A stretch of 54,808 bases of DNA, from contig JALSHF010000163.1 in the NCBI GenBank assembly GCA_026982375.1, positions 1 through 54,808 of the forward strand, written 5' to 3'. The stretch is from Emcibacter sp. (GTDB taxonomy: Bacteria > Pseudomonadota > Alphaproteobacteria > Sphingomonadales > Emcibacteraceae). Positions 30,616 through 43,362 of this stretch are shown one piece after another (position 1 is the first letter of the stretch; every line of letters starts with the position of its first letter). The notes below the pieces were generated by a model, which made no database searches, was not told the DNA's origin, and worked only from the letters and a program-made list of their open reading frames with translations. The position numbers and the translations under genes are program-made.

Positions 30616-31314
30616 TTATTTAAAAAGATCGCCAATTTTTTTCTTCACGTCTTTCAGGCCTTTGTTGAGCATATCCTTGGTCACAATTTTGCCAAGGCCT
30701 TTATTGATCGCGCCGAATACTGCCGTGCCAACTTCGCCTGCGGTTGCGCCCTTGTCTTCTGTGCCGATATTTTTAAGATGTATATCCGGCAGGGTCAGTG
30801 CCGCGCCCTGGCCGCCCAAAAGGTCACTGGCCAATTTTACCTTGGTGCCGGTGATATAGATATGATCGACGATAAATTTGGCTGTGCTGTCCTCTGACGC
30901 CTTAAGACCAAGACTTTGGGTATAGGCCTCAATATTTTTTTGGATTTTGCCGATATTATTGCCCTTGCTGCCGATTTCATAGATCAAATCCGCCCCGTCT
31001 ATGCGCACCTCTTTGATACGAATCACATCTTGGGTCAGGGATTTCAGGTCGATCATCACCGACATATTGCCTAAATCAAAGGCATGATCGGATTTAAAGC
31101 CCGCCGGATTACCGACAGTCAATCCCGAAAGCCCCGCGCTGCCGCCCAGCAAAGAAACGCTAACCTTGTCAAGGGACACATCAGCGCCCGTGGCCTTGGG
31201 CGCATATTCCAATATAGCGGTACGAATGATGGTCTCTGATTGCGACGCGCCGTATATGGCAATGCCCACCACGATAAGAATAAGGGCAATAAGGCCAAAA
31301 AGTATTTTTTTCAT
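30616..31314 (-). CDS. AsmA-like / uncharacterised exported protein
   Basis: N-terminal signal anchor MKKILFGLIALILIVVGIAIYG, then repetitive beta-strand AsmA-like sequence (VSVSLLGGSAGLSGLTVGNPAGFKSDHAFDLGNMSVMIDLKSL). Confidence 0.65.
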   Translation of the reverse strand: MKKILFGLIALILIVVGIAIYGASQSETIIRTAILEYAPKATGADVSLDKVSVSLLGGSAGLSGLTVGNPAGFKSDHAFDLGNMSVMIDLKSLTQDVIRIKEVRIDGADLIYEIGSKGNNIGKIQKNIEAYTQSLGLKASEDSTAKFIVDHIYITGTKVKLASDLLGGQGAALTLPDIHLKNIGTEDKGATAGEVGTAVFGAINKGLGKIVTKDMLNKGLKDVKKKIGDLFK

Positions 31315-31414
31315 GATAGGATGTCCCCTTAAAATTCTATTTTAATAATAACACCAAGTTTCCCTTATTGAGCGCCCTATTGCAACCATAAAGTTTATAG
31401 GATGAGTCGTGGTA

Positions 31415-31825
31415 TCATTTCGTGCGGCCGGTCATTTTCTCAACGCTGCGCAGGGTGCCAAGGCCAAGCAGAGCCAACACCAGTTCCATCATATTGTCCG
31501 TGACAATTCCGGGCGGCGAAATGTCAAGGCCGCGAACCGCCACAATCCATTCAAACAAAGGGTGCAACAAAAAGGCCCATAAAAACCCGAGCCCGCATAC
31601 CCAGCCGATAAAGGGCCGCCAGCCCGCCACAAAAAGCGAGCGATGTCCGGCCTCAACCCGATTTATTTCCGCTTGCAGTAATTGTGGTTTCTGACGAATT
31701 TTTGCCATGAGGATAGCGGCCTGTGCCTTTTCCTCATCACTGGTAAAAAGCTGATCCACCACATTACCCACCGCCGATACCGCATCAATGGCCGGCCCGC
31801 CAAATATTTTAGAAAATAGTCCCAT
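31415..31825 (-). CDS. 3TM holin-like protein (GTA_holin_3TM-like)
   Basis: MGLFSKIFGGPAIDAVSAVGNVVDQLFTSDEEKAQA...AGWRPFIGWVCGLGFLWAFLLHPLFEWIVAV...; start at internal MGLF. Confidence 0.82.
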   Translation of the reverse strand: MGLFSKIFGGPAIDAVSAVGNVVDQLFTSDEEKAQAAILMAKIRQKPQLLQAEINRVEAGHRSLFVAGWRPFIGWVCGLGFLWAFLLHPLFEWIVAVRGLDISPPGIVTDNMMELVLALLGLGTLRSVEKMTGRTK

Positions 31826-31826
31826 T

Positions 31827-32285
31827 TTAAAATTCCTTATAATTTCTGCCATCAAAAATCAGACAGTGTTTTCGATTATCATGCGTCCTGTATGAACAAT
31901 GAACCCATCCGCTTTTCGGGTCATCCGGCTGGTGAAATTCCAGAATCAATTGATCAAAATCCAGATTATCCTTGATCCAATCCGCAAGGGCGCGATTTTC
32001 TATGGTCGGGACTTCAAAATCTGCGGCTTGTCCCAGAATATGTTGCGACGTTGGCTTCGACCCGGCCAGGCGGTTCACCTCTGGTGCCCGGAACCCGCTG
32101 GACGGGCTGAAGGGAACGGCAAAATTTTGCCGAACCGGCTCCAGAATATGTTTGGCAAGCAACCTTAACCTTTCAATCTCATGCGCCGCAGGAATATTTT
32201 GAATGCCGTGCCGCAGGGCAATAGCACTGCGGGTAAGCTCCCAAAGGCTAAAATGCTCACTTATCCTATTATTTGTTTTTTTCAT
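31827..32285 (-). CDS. M15-family D-Ala-D-Ala carboxypeptidase / endolysin-like
   Basis: FSLWELTRSAIALRHGIQNIP...PFSPSSGFRAPEVNRLAGSKPTSQHILGQAADFEVP...GWVHCSYR; Zn-ligand pattern SQH..G.A.D / WVH. Confidence 0.88.
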   Translation of the reverse strand: MKKTNNRISEHFSLWELTRSAIALRHGIQNIPAAHEIERLRLLAKHILEPVRQNFAVPFSPSSGFRAPEVNRLAGSKPTSQHILGQAADFEVPTIENRALADWIKDNLDFDQLILEFHQPDDPKSGWVHCSYRTHDNRKHCLIFDGRNYKEF

Positions 32286-32296
32286 GGCAATAGCTC

Positions 32297-32932
32297 CTAT
32301 TTAATCCTATCAGCAAGATGTGAAAAACCGCTGTAAAGCGTCAAAGATGCCTGAAGATGTCCTTTGGCCCAACCTTTGCGTTTGCCCCATTTTCGATCAG
32401 CCGCGCTGAGGGACATTTCATCAATAATGATGTCCAATATCGGGCCCGCCTGAAGGCGCTCTGCTGTCATTCGGTCCATCCAGTCACAATAATGATGTTT
32501 GATTTTTATCTCATATTCACTTTCGCTCTCAGGGACAAAACGGCTTGTCTGCACCGCAGCGTCTGTGAAATGTGATGTACGCAAACCTGTGCCATCCGTT
32601 ATGATCTTTATAGCCCGCCTTATACGCTGAAATGCCCATATTTGCTCACTGTTCAGGATATTCTTCTTATGGAAAAGAGCCAACGGATCCGGCCTTAGTT
32701 TGCCCTTGGTTTCGGGGGTCGGGCCAATATATGACTTTTCCGGCACAACCGTACTCCGCCCTGAAGCAGGCAAAGAAAGCAATCTGTCTATATTTCGTTT
32801 CTGCCGGGCTTTCTTGCGCGCTATTCGCTTTTTTTTAAATGATTTTATAGTCGTGCTTTTCTCGCAAGGCCCCGCTTTATTCACGGTGGAATTTGCGCTG
32901 CCTATTTCTGTTTTATGTGGATAAACTGACAT
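32297..32932 (-). CDS. Uncharacterised basic protein, possible DUF6456-like domain
   Basis: C-terminal half (ILNSEQIWAFQRIRRAI...ILDIIIDEMSLSAADRKWGKRKGWAKGHLQASLTLYSGF) resembles DUF6456 from memory; Lys/Arg-rich N-terminus. Confidence 0.55.
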   Translation of the reverse strand: MSVYPHKTEIGSANSTVNKAGPCEKSTTIKSFKKKRIARKKARQKRNIDRLLSLPASGRSTVVPEKSYIGPTPETKGKLRPDPLALFHKKNILNSEQIWAFQRIRRAIKIITDGTGLRTSHFTDAAVQTSRFVPESESEYEIKIKHHYCDWMDRMTAERLQAGPILDIIIDEMSLSAADRKWGKRKGWAKGHLQASLTLYSGFSHLADRIK

Positions 32933-33156
32933 TATATGTCACCCCTTATAATATACCATTCCCTATTGCCTGACGACTCAGACTTGCCTATAATAGGTAT
33001 AAATAAGTATTAATCAAGGCTGTTTAATGAATATTATTGCCGGTTTTCCATTGATGATTGTATTTACCGCCTCACGGACCATAAAACATACCTTGACCTT
33101 TCCCTTGCAAAACAGGACAATTCAATCATAAATTTAATAAAAGGCGGGAGAGAATA

Positions 33157-34209
33157 ATGGGCGTTTTATCTTATGCGGGAGGATTGGGATTAATTTCCCT
33201 GACAGTATATATTATGGTCATTGGCCGCGACCTTCTGGTGCCCTTTATGATCAGTATCGTGATCTGGTATCTGATCAATATCCTGTCCGATTATTACCAT
33301 AAAATCCCCATCGGAAAATGGCATATTCCAAAGGCGGTAAGTTATATCGCATCGCTCTTGACCATCGTTCTGATCTTAAATTTTCTTTTCGGCATGATCA
33401 GCAGCAATATTGTTGAAGTCCGGGAAGCCGCCCCGGTTTATCAGGAAAATTTCATCAAATTAACGGCAAAGGTTTTTGCCTTGGTGGGCATTAAAGAAGA
33501 GCCCAATTTCGCCCAGTTAATTCATCAGGTAAATTTAACCCCCTTCATCACCAATCTTGCGGGAACGCTGGCCTCGCTTGCGGGCAGCGCCAGTCTGATT
33601 TTGATCTATGTGTTATTTTTAATGCTGGAACAGAAATATTTCAACGTCAAGCTCAGCCGTTTGCTGGAAGGCTCGCAGCACCGCGAAACAGTGTTTAATA
33701 TTCTTGAGCATATTTCCCGTGATGTGAAGACCTATATTGGCGTCAAGACCTTCGTCAGCGCCCTGACCGGCGGGGCCTGCTATATCGTTCTGGTCACGGT
33801 CGGGGTAAATAATGCCAGCTTCTGGGCCTTTTTTATCTTTCTGCTCAATTTTATCCCGACGGTGGGCTCCATGCTCGCGGTTTTATTTCCGGCGTTGCTG
33901 AGCCTCGTTCAATTTGATACCTTCACGCCCTTCCTGATCGTGATTTTCTCGCTGGTGGGTATTCAATTGATCATCGGAAATATTCTGGAGCCGAAATTAA
34001 TGGGCAGCAGCCTGAATTTAAGCCCGCTTGTGGTCATGTTATCCCTGGCGGTCTGGGGCAGCATATGGGGCATCGCCGGCATGTTTTTAAGCGTGCCCTT
34101 CACCGTGATCCTGATGATCATCTTCTCCCAGTTCCCCAAAACCAAACCCATCGCCATCCTGCTCTCCCAAGATGGCAATATACGGCCCCGAGATAATGTT
34201 AAGGGATAA
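33157..34209 (+). CDS. AI-2E family transporter
   Basis: Multi-TM with FIFLLNFIPTVGSMLAVLFPALLSLVQF and IGNILEPKLMGSSLNLSPLVVMLSL. Confidence 0.93.
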   Translation: MGVLSYAGGLGLISLTVYIMVIGRDLLVPFMISIVIWYLINILSDYYHKIPIGKWHIPKAVSYIASLLTIVLILNFLFGMISSNIVEVREAAPVYQENFIKLTAKVFALVGIKEEPNFAQLIHQVNLTPFITNLAGTLASLAGSASLILIYVLFLMLEQKYFNVKLSRLLEGSQHRETVFNILEHISRDVKTYIGVKTFVSALTGGACYIVLVTVGVNNASFWAFFIFLLNFIPTVGSMLAVLFPALLSLVQFDTFTPFLIVIFSLVGIQLIIGNILEPKLMGSSLNLSPLVVMLSLAVWGSIWGIAGMFLSVPFTVILMIIFSQFPKTKPIAILLSQDGNIRPRDNVKG

Positions 34210-34249
34210 TATCAAGGGATAATGTTATGGTGGCGGATTAGGGAAAAGC

Positions 34250-34621
34250 TTAAACGCCGACAATATCATCTTTAAGGCTGAGCACGAAAGCAACCACATC
34301 ATTGCATTCGGCTTCCGGCACGCCGAGGGCTTCCATGGTGGCACCGGCATGGCCAAGGAAGATCGTCCAGTCATCCTCGCTGATATTCATGCCTTTATGG
34401 GATTGAAGCATGTCTCGGCCCGTATAATAAACAGGCCCGCCGGCATTTTCACAGATATAATTGATAAGAAGCTGTTTTTCTCTCTCAATACCGTCAGAGC
34501 CCCGGTTTTGCCAGAAACGACCCAAAATATCGTCACCCTGCAAGCGGGGCAAGAGATCATTACAGAAACCCGTTATACCATCATAACCGCCCAAACGTTC
34601 ATAAAGTGACCTATCGCTCAT
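34250..34621 (-). CDS. Group 1 truncated hemoglobin
   Basis: SLYERLGGYDGITGFCNDLLPRL...GGPVYYTGRDMLQSHKGMNISEDDWTIFL. Confidence 0.92.
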   Translation of the reverse strand: MSDRSLYERLGGYDGITGFCNDLLPRLQGDDILGRFWQNRGSDGIEREKQLLINYICENAGGPVYYTGRDMLQSHKGMNISEDDWTIFLGHAGATMEALGVPEAECNDVVAFVLSLKDDIVGV

Positions 34622-34708
34622 GTGTTTTCTCCTGTTATCTGCCCGGAAAGGGAATATGATTTAGATTTCAACATTATTATAAGCCTACTCCATAAACAAA
34701 CGACTTGT

Positions 34709-35875
34709 CTACATCGTCTCGCCAAACAGTTCCCGTCCGATGAGCATGCGGCGGATTTCGCTGGTGCCGGCGCCGATTTCATAGAGTTTCGCATCGCGCA
34801 GCAATCGCCCGGCCGGGAATTCATTAATGTAGCCATTGCCGCCAAGGGCCTGAATGGCTTGCAGGGCCATCTGAGTGGCTTTTTCTGCGGAATATAATAT
34901 GCAGCCTGCGGCATCTTTGCGGGTGGTTTCGCCCCGGTCGCAGGCCGCCGCCACCGCATAAACATAGGACCGGCAAGCGGCAAGTTCGGTATACATATCG
35001 GCAATCTTGCCCTGCATCAGCTGAAATTCACCGATGGCCGTACCAAACTGCTTGCGGTCATGAATATAGGGCAGCACCACATCAAGGCAGGCCTGCATAA
35101 TGCCAAGAGGCCCGCCGGACAGGACAACCCGCTCATAATCAAGGCCGGACATTAAAACCCGTACGCCGCCGTCAATTTTCCCCAGAATATTTGTCTCGGG
35201 AACCGCGCAATCCTCAAACACCAGTTCAGAGGTGTTGGAACCGCGCATGCCAAGCTTGTCAAGTTTCTGCGCCGTGGAGAATCCTTTGAAAGTTTTCTCA
35301 ACGATGAAAGCGGTGATACCGCGCGGCCCGGCGGCCATATCGGTCTTGGCATAGACCACTAAAGTCTGTGCGTCCGGCCCGTTGGTGATCCACATTTTCG
35401 TGCCATTCAGGATATAATGATCCCCCTTTTTTTCCGCGCGAAGTTTCATGCTGACCACATCTGATCCCGCCCCCGGCTCGCTCATGGCAAGCGCGCCCAC
35501 ATGTTCACCGCTGATCAGTTTTGGCAGATATTTTTTCTTTTGTGCCGCCGTGCCATTGCGCTTGATCTGATTGACACAAAGATTGGAATGGGCACCGTAG
35601 CTCAGGCCAACGCTGGCCGAGGCGCGGGAGATTTCTTCCATACAGATGGTATGGGCAAGATAGCCCATGCCCGCCCCGCCATAATCCTCATCCACGGTCA
35701 CGCCCAATATGCCAAGGTCACCCATTTTGCGCCAGAAGCCCGCCGGGAATTCGTTGCTGCTATCAATATCGGCGGCAATCGGCGCCAATTCTTTGGCGGC
35801 AAAAGCGGCGACCGTATCCCGCAGCATGTCAATATCTTCGCCCAGATTAAAATTCAATGTTGGATAGGAAACCAT
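34709..35875 (-). CDS. liuA: Isovaleryl-CoA dehydrogenase (acyl-CoA dehydrogenase)
   Basis: ACAD motifs ([79 protein letters not shown]) in a liu operon; start at MVSYPTL. Confidence 0.93.
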   Translation of the reverse strand: MVSYPTLNFNLGEDIDMLRDTVAAFAAKELAPIAADIDSSNEFPAGFWRKMGDLGILGVTVDEDYGGAGMGYLAHTICMEEISRASASVGLSYGAHSNLCVNQIKRNGTAAQKKKYLPKLISGEHVGALAMSEPGAGSDVVSMKLRAEKKGDHYILNGTKMWITNGPDAQTLVVYAKTDMAAGPRGITAFIVEKTFKGFSTAQKLDKLGMRGSNTSELVFEDCAVPETNILGKIDGGVRVLMSGLDYERVVLSGGPLGIMQACLDVVLPYIHDRKQFGTAIGEFQLMQGKIADMYTELAACRSYVYAVAAACDRGETTRKDAAGCILYSAEKATQMALQAIQALGGNGYINEFPAGRLLRDAKLYEIGAGTSEIRRMLIGRELFGETM

Positions 35876-35886
35876 TGTAAGTCCTT

Positions 35887-36789
35887 TTATGTATTTTTTT
35901 GTAGAGCCACGGCGACTTTTGAAGCTGGTGCGCGGCCCAGAAAATCTGATATATACCATGCGGCCTCAATGATTTTATCGAGGTTAACGCCGGTTCTTAT
36001 CCCCATGCCATTCAACATATAAAGCACATCTTCGGTCGCCACATTACCTGATGCTCCAGAAGCATAGGGGCAGCCGCCGAGCCCGCCGACCGCGCTATCG
36101 ATCACCGTGATGCCCATGTCAATGGCGGCCAGAATATTGGCCAGAGCCTGACCATAGGTGTCATGGCAATGCAGCGCCAGTTTTGACAGGGGGACGCGGG
36201 CCGTTACCGACGTTAACAGCTGCCGGATGTCTTTTGGGGTGCCCGCCCCGATGGTATCGCCGAGCGAAACCTCATAACAGCCCATATGAATCATTTTTGC
36301 CGCAACATCAGCGACAACCTCTGGATCAATGGCCCCTTCATACGGGCAGGCAACCACGCAGGAAACATAACCGCGCACCGCGATATTTTCGGCCTTTGCC
36401 CGATCCATGACGGCGGCGAAACGCGCAAGGCTTTCTGAAATGGAGCAGTTGATATTCTTCTGGCTGAAACTTTCGGATGCCGCGCCAAAAATGGCCACCT
36501 CCCTCGCGCCCGCAGAGGCCGCCGCCTCATAGCCTGTCAAATTTGGCGTCAAGACGGCGAAATCAACACCGGAAAGATGAGAGATTCCCGCCATAACCTG
36601 CGCATTATCCCCCATTTGGGGCACCCATTTGGGGGAGACGAAACTGGTGGCTTCAATTTTGCGAAGGCCCGCCGCGACCAGCAGCTCAATCAGCCTGATT
36701 TTGACCTCTGTCGGCACCAGTTTTGCCTCATTTTGCAGGCCATCACGCGGCCCCACCTCATAAAGGCGGATATGCCCGGGGGCCGTCAT
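35887..36789 (-). CDS. liuE: Hydroxymethylglutaryl-CoA lyase
   Basis: [42 protein letters not shown]. Confidence 0.95.
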   Translation of the reverse strand: MTAPGHIRLYEVGPRDGLQNEAKLVPTEVKIRLIELLVAAGLRKIEATSFVSPKWVPQMGDNAQVMAGISHLSGVDFAVLTPNLTGYEAAASAGAREVAIFGAASESFSQKNINCSISESLARFAAVMDRAKAENIAVRGYVSCVVACPYEGAIDPEVVADVAAKMIHMGCYEVSLGDTIGAGTPKDIRQLLTSVTARVPLSKLALHCHDTYGQALANILAAIDMGITVIDSAVGGLGGCPYASGASGNVATEDVLYMLNGMGIRTGVNLDKIIEAAWYISDFLGRAPASKVAVALQKNT

Positions 36790-38771
36790 TCCTGATCCTC
36801 AATAATGCGAATCAAAATTTCCCCGTCCGCGACCTGATCCCCGACAGTCAGGCTAAACCCATCTATCCTGCCGGCAATCTGCGCCTTGATGGTATGTTCC
36901 ATTTTCATGGCCTCGAGGATCATAAGCGGTTGCCCCAGCGCCGCAAGATCGCCATCATTGATCATGATTTGCGTTACCTTGCCCGGCATCGGGGTGACGA
37001 TAACGCCGCTGCCGCCGCTTTCATCTTCGCCCTCTGCCCCCGCCAGAAAATGATGGAGGTAAGATACCGTGCCATTATAAAACAGGGTTAAATCCTGACC
37101 ATCCTGAATGACTTTAGCCGATATTTTTTGACCATCCACCGCAATATTCAGCGCGGCACCCGCCTGCTGTAATATTTTTACGTCATGGTTTTTACCTTCA
37201 ATGGTCAGGCAAAACGCGCCCGCCCTGTAAACGACCTTCACATCTCGTTTCTCATCATGATCAATGAATGTCAATGTCGTCTTCAGATCAAGATTCATGC
37301 GCCAGCCATCGGTAAAATCCCACGGATCCCCCCCTGTGCTGCGGGGGGCAAGTTCCGCCATGGCGGCAAGGGCCAGAATATTAGGGTCGGCCTTGTTATC
37401 TTCGGGCAGCAGATCACCCTTAAAACGTTCAATGAATCCCGTGTCCAGATCCGCCGCTGCAAAGGCCGGATGGCGGATGATATTACCCAGAAATTCAAGA
37501 TTACATTTCAGGCCGGATACCGCCGTATGAGCCAAAGCACGGCTCATTTGGCGAAGAGCGCCCTGCCGGTCAATATCCCAAACAATCAGTTTGGCAATCA
37601 TCGGGTCATAATAGATGCTGACCTCGTCCCCCTCTTCAACGCCCGTATCCATGCGAAAATGCGCATCCTGCGGCGGGCTGGAGAAATGCGTGATCTTGCC
37701 GGTTTGCGGCAGGAAATTATTTTCCGGATCTTCCGCGTAAAGCCGCACCTCAAAAGCATGGCCAATGAGCGGGATGTCTTCTTGTTTGAGCGGGATAGGC
37801 TCACCCGCCGCAATACGCAATTGCCATTCCACAAGATCCTGCCCTGTGATCAATTCTGTCACCGGATGCTCCACCTGCAATCGGGTGTTCATTTCCATGA
37901 AATAAAATGGCGCATCCTCAAGCCCATTCTGCACATCGACAATGAATTCTATGGTTCCCGCACCGCAGTAGCCGATGGCTTTGGCAGCTTTCACCGCCGC
38001 ATCGCCCATGGCGCGGCGCATTTTATCCGACATGCCGGGGGCCGGCGCTTCCTCGACCACTTTTTGATGACGGCGCTGAAGGGAACAATCCCTCTCATGC
38101 AGATAAACCGCATCACCGTAATTATCACCAAAAACCTGTAATTCAATATGGCGCGGCTTGGTTAAATATTTTTCAATCAAGACATGAGCATTGCCAAAGG
38201 ATGCCGCCGCCTCGCGCTGACAGCTTTCCAGACCGGCAATAAAATCATCCGGTTTTTCCACCAGCCGCATGCCCTTTCCGCCGCCGCCGGCAACGGCCTT
38301 GATCAACACTGGATAGCCGATTTGATCCGCATGTTTTTTTAATTTTTCCGGGTGCTGATCTTCGCCTTGATAGCCCGGCACCACGGGAACGCCCGCGTGG
38401 CTCATAATGTCTTTGGCTTTATCTTTGAGGCCCATGGACCGGATACTGTCCGCGCTTGGCCCGATAAAAACAATGCCCGCTTTTGTGCAGGCCTCGGAGA
38501 ATTCCGCATTTTCGGATAAAAATCCATAGCCCGGATGAATGGCCTCTGCCCCCGCATGCCTGGCCACCTCCAGAATGACATCGCCCAACAGATAACTGTC
38601 CGTTGCCGCCGGCCCGCCAATATGATGGGCCTCATCCGCAAGGCGCACATGACGGGCCGTGCTGTCCGCATCAGAATAAACCGCAATGGTATGAATGCCG
38701 TTTTTTTGCGCGGTTTCGATCACCCGGCAGGCAATCTCGCCCCGATTGGCAATGAGTATTTTACTGAACAT
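36786..38771 (-). CDS. liuD: Methylcrotonoyl-CoA carboxylase biotin-containing (alpha) subunit
   Basis: Biotin carboxylase N-terminus ([21 protein letters not shown]) and biotinyl motif [15 protein letters not shown]. Confidence 0.95.
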   Translation of the reverse strand: MFSKILIANRGEIACRVIETAQKNGIHTIAVYSDADSTARHVRLADEAHHIGGPAATDSYLLGDVILEVARHAGAEAIHPGYGFLSENAEFSEACTKAGIVFIGPSADSIRSMGLKDKAKDIMSHAGVPVVPGYQGEDQHPEKLKKHADQIGYPVLIKAVAGGGGKGMRLVEKPDDFIAGLESCQREAAASFGNAHVLIEKYLTKPRHIELQVFGDNYGDAVYLHERDCSLQRRHQKVVEEAPAPGMSDKMRRAMGDAAVKAAKAIGYCGAGTIEFIVDVQNGLEDAPFYFMEMNTRLQVEHPVTELITGQDLVEWQLRIAAGEPIPLKQEDIPLIGHAFEVRLYAEDPENNFLPQTGKITHFSSPPQDAHFRMDTGVEEGDEVSIYYDPMIAKLIVWDIDRQGALRQMSRALAHTAVSGLKCNLEFLGNIIRHPAFAAADLDTGFIERFKGDLLPEDNKADPNILALAAMAELAPRSTGGDPWDFTDGWRMNLDLKTTLTFIDHDEKRDVKVVYRAGAFCLTIEGKNHDVKILQQAGAALNIAVDGQKISAKVIQDGQDLTLFYNGTVSYLHHFLAGAEGEDESGGSGVIVTPMPGKVTQIMINDGDLAALGQPLMILEAMKMEHTIKAQIAGRIDGFSLTVGDQVADGEILIRIIEDQE

Positions 38772-39592
38772 CAGGCGCTGTCCTCACCAGTTTTATTGTT
38801 ATGGGATATCCAGCCCGGTTTTCTTTTCTCTAAAAAAGCCTTCAGGCCTTCCTTCGCTTCCGGGCGGGAGCGTATGGCGGCAATGCGTTCGGCTGAATCC
38901 GCCATGATTTTCGCACTTAACGGCGCGCCCGCGTAATCCATAATCAGCCGCTTGGCCTCCCGCATGGCAAGGGGGCCGTTCGTACGCATGTGATCCAGCA
39001 TGACATTTAATTGTCCGGCCATTTCTTCCTCAGATGTGGTCAATTCATGAACAAGGCCCAATTCATAAGCCCGCTGGCCTTTGAATTTTTCGCCGGTCTG
39101 GAAATACCGCCGCGCATTTCGCGCGCCCATGGCCGACAAGACATAAGGCGAGATCGTCGCCGGGATCAGGCCAATTTTTACCTCTGACAAGGCAAAAACT
39201 GTATCAATATCCGCAATAACCAGATCACAGCAGGAAACAAGCCCGATACCGCCGCCAAATGCCGCCCCCTGAACGCAAGCGATGGTCAGCTTATTCAGGC
39301 TGTGCAGGCTATTGAGCATGGCCGCCAGATATTCCGCATCGGCCAGATTTTGATTATGGGAAAAATCCGCCGCCCGCCTCATCCAGTCAAGGTCTGCGCC
39401 CGCCGAAAAGCTTTTGCCCGCCCCGCGCAAAACCACCGCCCGGCAATGATTATCCTGTTCCAACTCATAAAAAATCTCGCGAAGCCGGGCGATCATCATT
39501 TCATCAAAGGCATTATGTACCTCTGGCCGGTTCAAGGTGACCCATGCAATGCCATCATCATCCTGCTCGAGAATCACTGTTGTATTTGTCAT
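38771..39592 (-). CDS. liuC: Enoyl-CoA hydratase (methylglutaconyl-CoA hydratase)
   Basis: Crotonase motifs GKSFSAGADLDWMRRAADFS, GAAFGGGIGLVSCCDLVIA; operon position. Confidence 0.9.
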   Translation of the reverse strand: MTNTTVILEQDDDGIAWVTLNRPEVHNAFDEMMIARLREIFYELEQDNHCRAVVLRGAGKSFSAGADLDWMRRAADFSHNQNLADAEYLAAMLNSLHSLNKLTIACVQGAAFGGGIGLVSCCDLVIADIDTVFALSEVKIGLIPATISPYVLSAMGARNARRYFQTGEKFKGQRAYELGLVHELTTSEEEMAGQLNVMLDHMRTNGPLAMREAKRLIMDYAGAPLSAKIMADSAERIAAIRSRPEAKEGLKAFLEKRKPGWISHNNKTGEDSA

Positions 39593-39629
39593 CTGATTTC
39601 CTTTTGCCGCACATATCTATATTACAGGC

Positions 39630-41237
<1,608 letters not shown>

Positions 41238-41355
41238 CTATTTCTCACATCCTTATGTCAATTAAATCCAGTTTATAGCAACATTACACATAGATAAAAT
41301 CACTAATATTTATCCATTCCATAGATAATTTCTATCAATGGGGCTGTAAAAAATA

Positions 41356-42636
41356 TTATTTGACCGACCTGCCGTCGAGCCATTTTGTTCTGGAGGCAAA
41401 TGTCGCGGTAATCGCCTTCTGCTCTGCTTCCGTTAAATCCGGATGCCAAACCTCAAAAATCAGAACGATTCGCGCCGCCTTGCCCGGATTGTCCGCTTCA
41501 TGGTCATAGCTATCGTCGAAAGCCAGTATTTCACCCTCTTTCTGCATCAGAACATGATCTTCTACCCGCAAGCTGCATCCCTGCGGCACCACCAGCGGGA
41601 AATGAACGGTCAAAACACTGTTGGCAACCCCAAAATGCGGCGGGATTTTTGTTTCGGGTTGTAAAATGGAAATGAATATTTCAGACGGGTTTCCACCAAG
41701 AATGCATAACGGGGCTTTGCTGAGGATTTTGTTCAGTTTCGGGAATTTGGCAATGATCTCCGCATTCGGTTGGCCCTGCTTATAAAGATGAATAGACCCC
41801 CAGGCCATCTTGCCTTTAATTTTATCCCATTCTTCCCCAACGAGGGGCATTTCGGGGTCTAAGTAGGGCTGACCGTCACCTTCTATATCCAGATTTTCCA
41901 TGACTTCTTGCTTGATCTCGTCAAAATTTGACTCAATGGCCCGGGCCCAGCCAAGCTTTTCCCTTTTAAAATAGGGCGCGGCCTGCAAATCTGGAATATA
42001 AAATAAAAAAGGCTTCTGCGTCTCCTGGGCATAGTCAAAATTCCTCACATCAATTTGGGGCCAAACGGCATCAGATATTCTTTTTAGATCCCCTCCCTGA
42101 TCCATTTTTCGAATGGTCTCCAAATGAAGGTCGGTGAGTATTTCATGCATCACTTGCCGCGCATTCCTTGACCGGTGACTTATTATTTCACCCATTTGCG
42201 GGTTCAGATGGGCCTGAAGAATATTTTCGTCAATATCTTCTGCCAGAGAAAATATCTCGGCGGCTTTGTTCTTAGCCTCTTTCAAGAAATACAAATGGCC
42301 AATATAAAGCAATATAACCGCATTTTCAGGATAGAGCGCGTAACAGGCAAGATATGTTTCAAGAGCCTGATCAAGCTTGTTTTGTTTCTCCCGGACATAC
42401 CCAAGTTTCGTCATAAAAATCGCATTTTCAGGGTAAGATTCACTCAAGACCGAAAAATGTTTCTCCGCTTCTGAAAAATTCTCCCGGGCCATTTCATATT
42501 GAGACAACGCGTCAAGGGCATGGTCATGACGGGGGTTCTCTTTTAAAATTTCATGGCAAACCTGCATTGTTTTTTCCATATCACCCTGCGTCAAAAAATT
42601 CTGCGCCTTTTGTTCAAGTTCCACAAGCGTTGTCAT
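41356..42636 (-). CDS. TPR protein with aspartyl/asparaginyl beta-hydroxylase-like domain
   Basis: N-terminal TPRs; C-terminal IPPHFGVANSVLTVHFPLVVPQGCSLRV...FDDSYDHEADNPGKAARIVLIFEVWHPDL. Confidence 0.88.
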   Translation of the reverse strand: MTTLVELEQKAQNFLTQGDMEKTMQVCHEILKENPRHDHALDALSQYEMARENFSEAEKHFSVLSESYPENAIFMTKLGYVREKQNKLDQALETYLACYALYPENAVILLYIGHLYFLKEAKNKAAEIFSLAEDIDENILQAHLNPQMGEIISHRSRNARQVMHEILTDLHLETIRKMDQGGDLKRISDAVWPQIDVRNFDYAQETQKPFLFYIPDLQAAPYFKREKLGWARAIESNFDEIKQEVMENLDIEGDGQPYLDPEMPLVGEEWDKIKGKMAWGSIHLYKQGQPNAEIIAKFPKLNKILSKAPLCILGGNPSEIFISILQPETKIPPHFGVANSVLTVHFPLVVPQGCSLRVEDHVLMQKEGEILAFDDSYDHEADNPGKAARIVLIFEVWHPDLTEAEQKAITATFASRTKWLDGRSVK

Positions 42637-42687
42637 TTATAAAGCCTTTATCCTGATAATAATTTTATGTGTTTGATATGATATTAT

Positions 42688-43320
42688 TTAAAAATCTATT
42701 TTAATATTGAAAACAAGATTTATTCTTTGTTTCGAAGACGAATTAACCAGTACTTCATGCAGAAGGTAACTTGGGAACAACAGCAATAATCCATCCACAG
42801 GTTCCACCGTAAAGGACTGACCAAAAGGCAGGCCTTTGACGATTTGCTGATTTAAATAGGGGGTGCTGTAAAACCCTATTTTTCCAGTATCCCGCCCCTG
42901 CACATAATAGACGCCGGACCAATGCCATTTGGAATGCGTGTGAATGATGTTGCTGCTGCCCGGATCATTCACATTGGTCCAAAGTTCAAAATCAAATTTA
43001 TCATGGGGCATATCTTCCAAAGGCGCGCAAGGAGCCCCAATGCCGATATAATGTTTGTGAACAAGTTTGAGCTTATGAATGACAAAATCACGAATATAGT
43101 GCCAATCCTGATATTCCCGATATCCCCGCCAACACCCGGGGTTGGAAAATTTATCTGTTTCTGGCACGTCTGCTTTATGATCCGCGATCTCTTTGAGAAG
43201 CCGCTCATTTATACGTTCAAATTCTGGCAACATACTCCACCAGAAATCTGTGTGAAGTATGCCGCCCCGGCCCATATTGGGGACGGTATTAAAGTTAAAT
43301 TTTTGAATATTTTTTTTCAT
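42688..43320 (-). CDS. 2OG-Fe(II) oxygenase (TIGR02466-like)
   Basis: NDPGSSNIIHTHSKWHWSGVYYVQG...PVDGLLLLFPSYLLHEVLVNSSSKQRINLVFNI; HxH...H ligands. Confidence 0.8.
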   Translation of the reverse strand: MKKNIQKFNFNTVPNMGRGGILHTDFWWSMLPEFERINERLLKEIADHKADVPETDKFSNPGCWRGYREYQDWHYIRDFVIHKLKLVHKHYIGIGAPCAPLEDMPHDKFDFELWTNVNDPGSSNIIHTHSKWHWSGVYYVQGRDTGKIGFYSTPYLNQQIVKGLPFGQSFTVEPVDGLLLLFPSYLLHEVLVNSSSKQRINLVFNIKIDF

Positions 43321-43362
43321 TCAGTGACTATTCCACATATGCCAGAATTTAAAAAGCAGAAT

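Noticed and set aside
37185-38141. 318-aa plus-strand ORF opposite liuD
   Set aside because: Antisense to a well-supported biotin carboxylase gene; composition typical of shadow ORFs.
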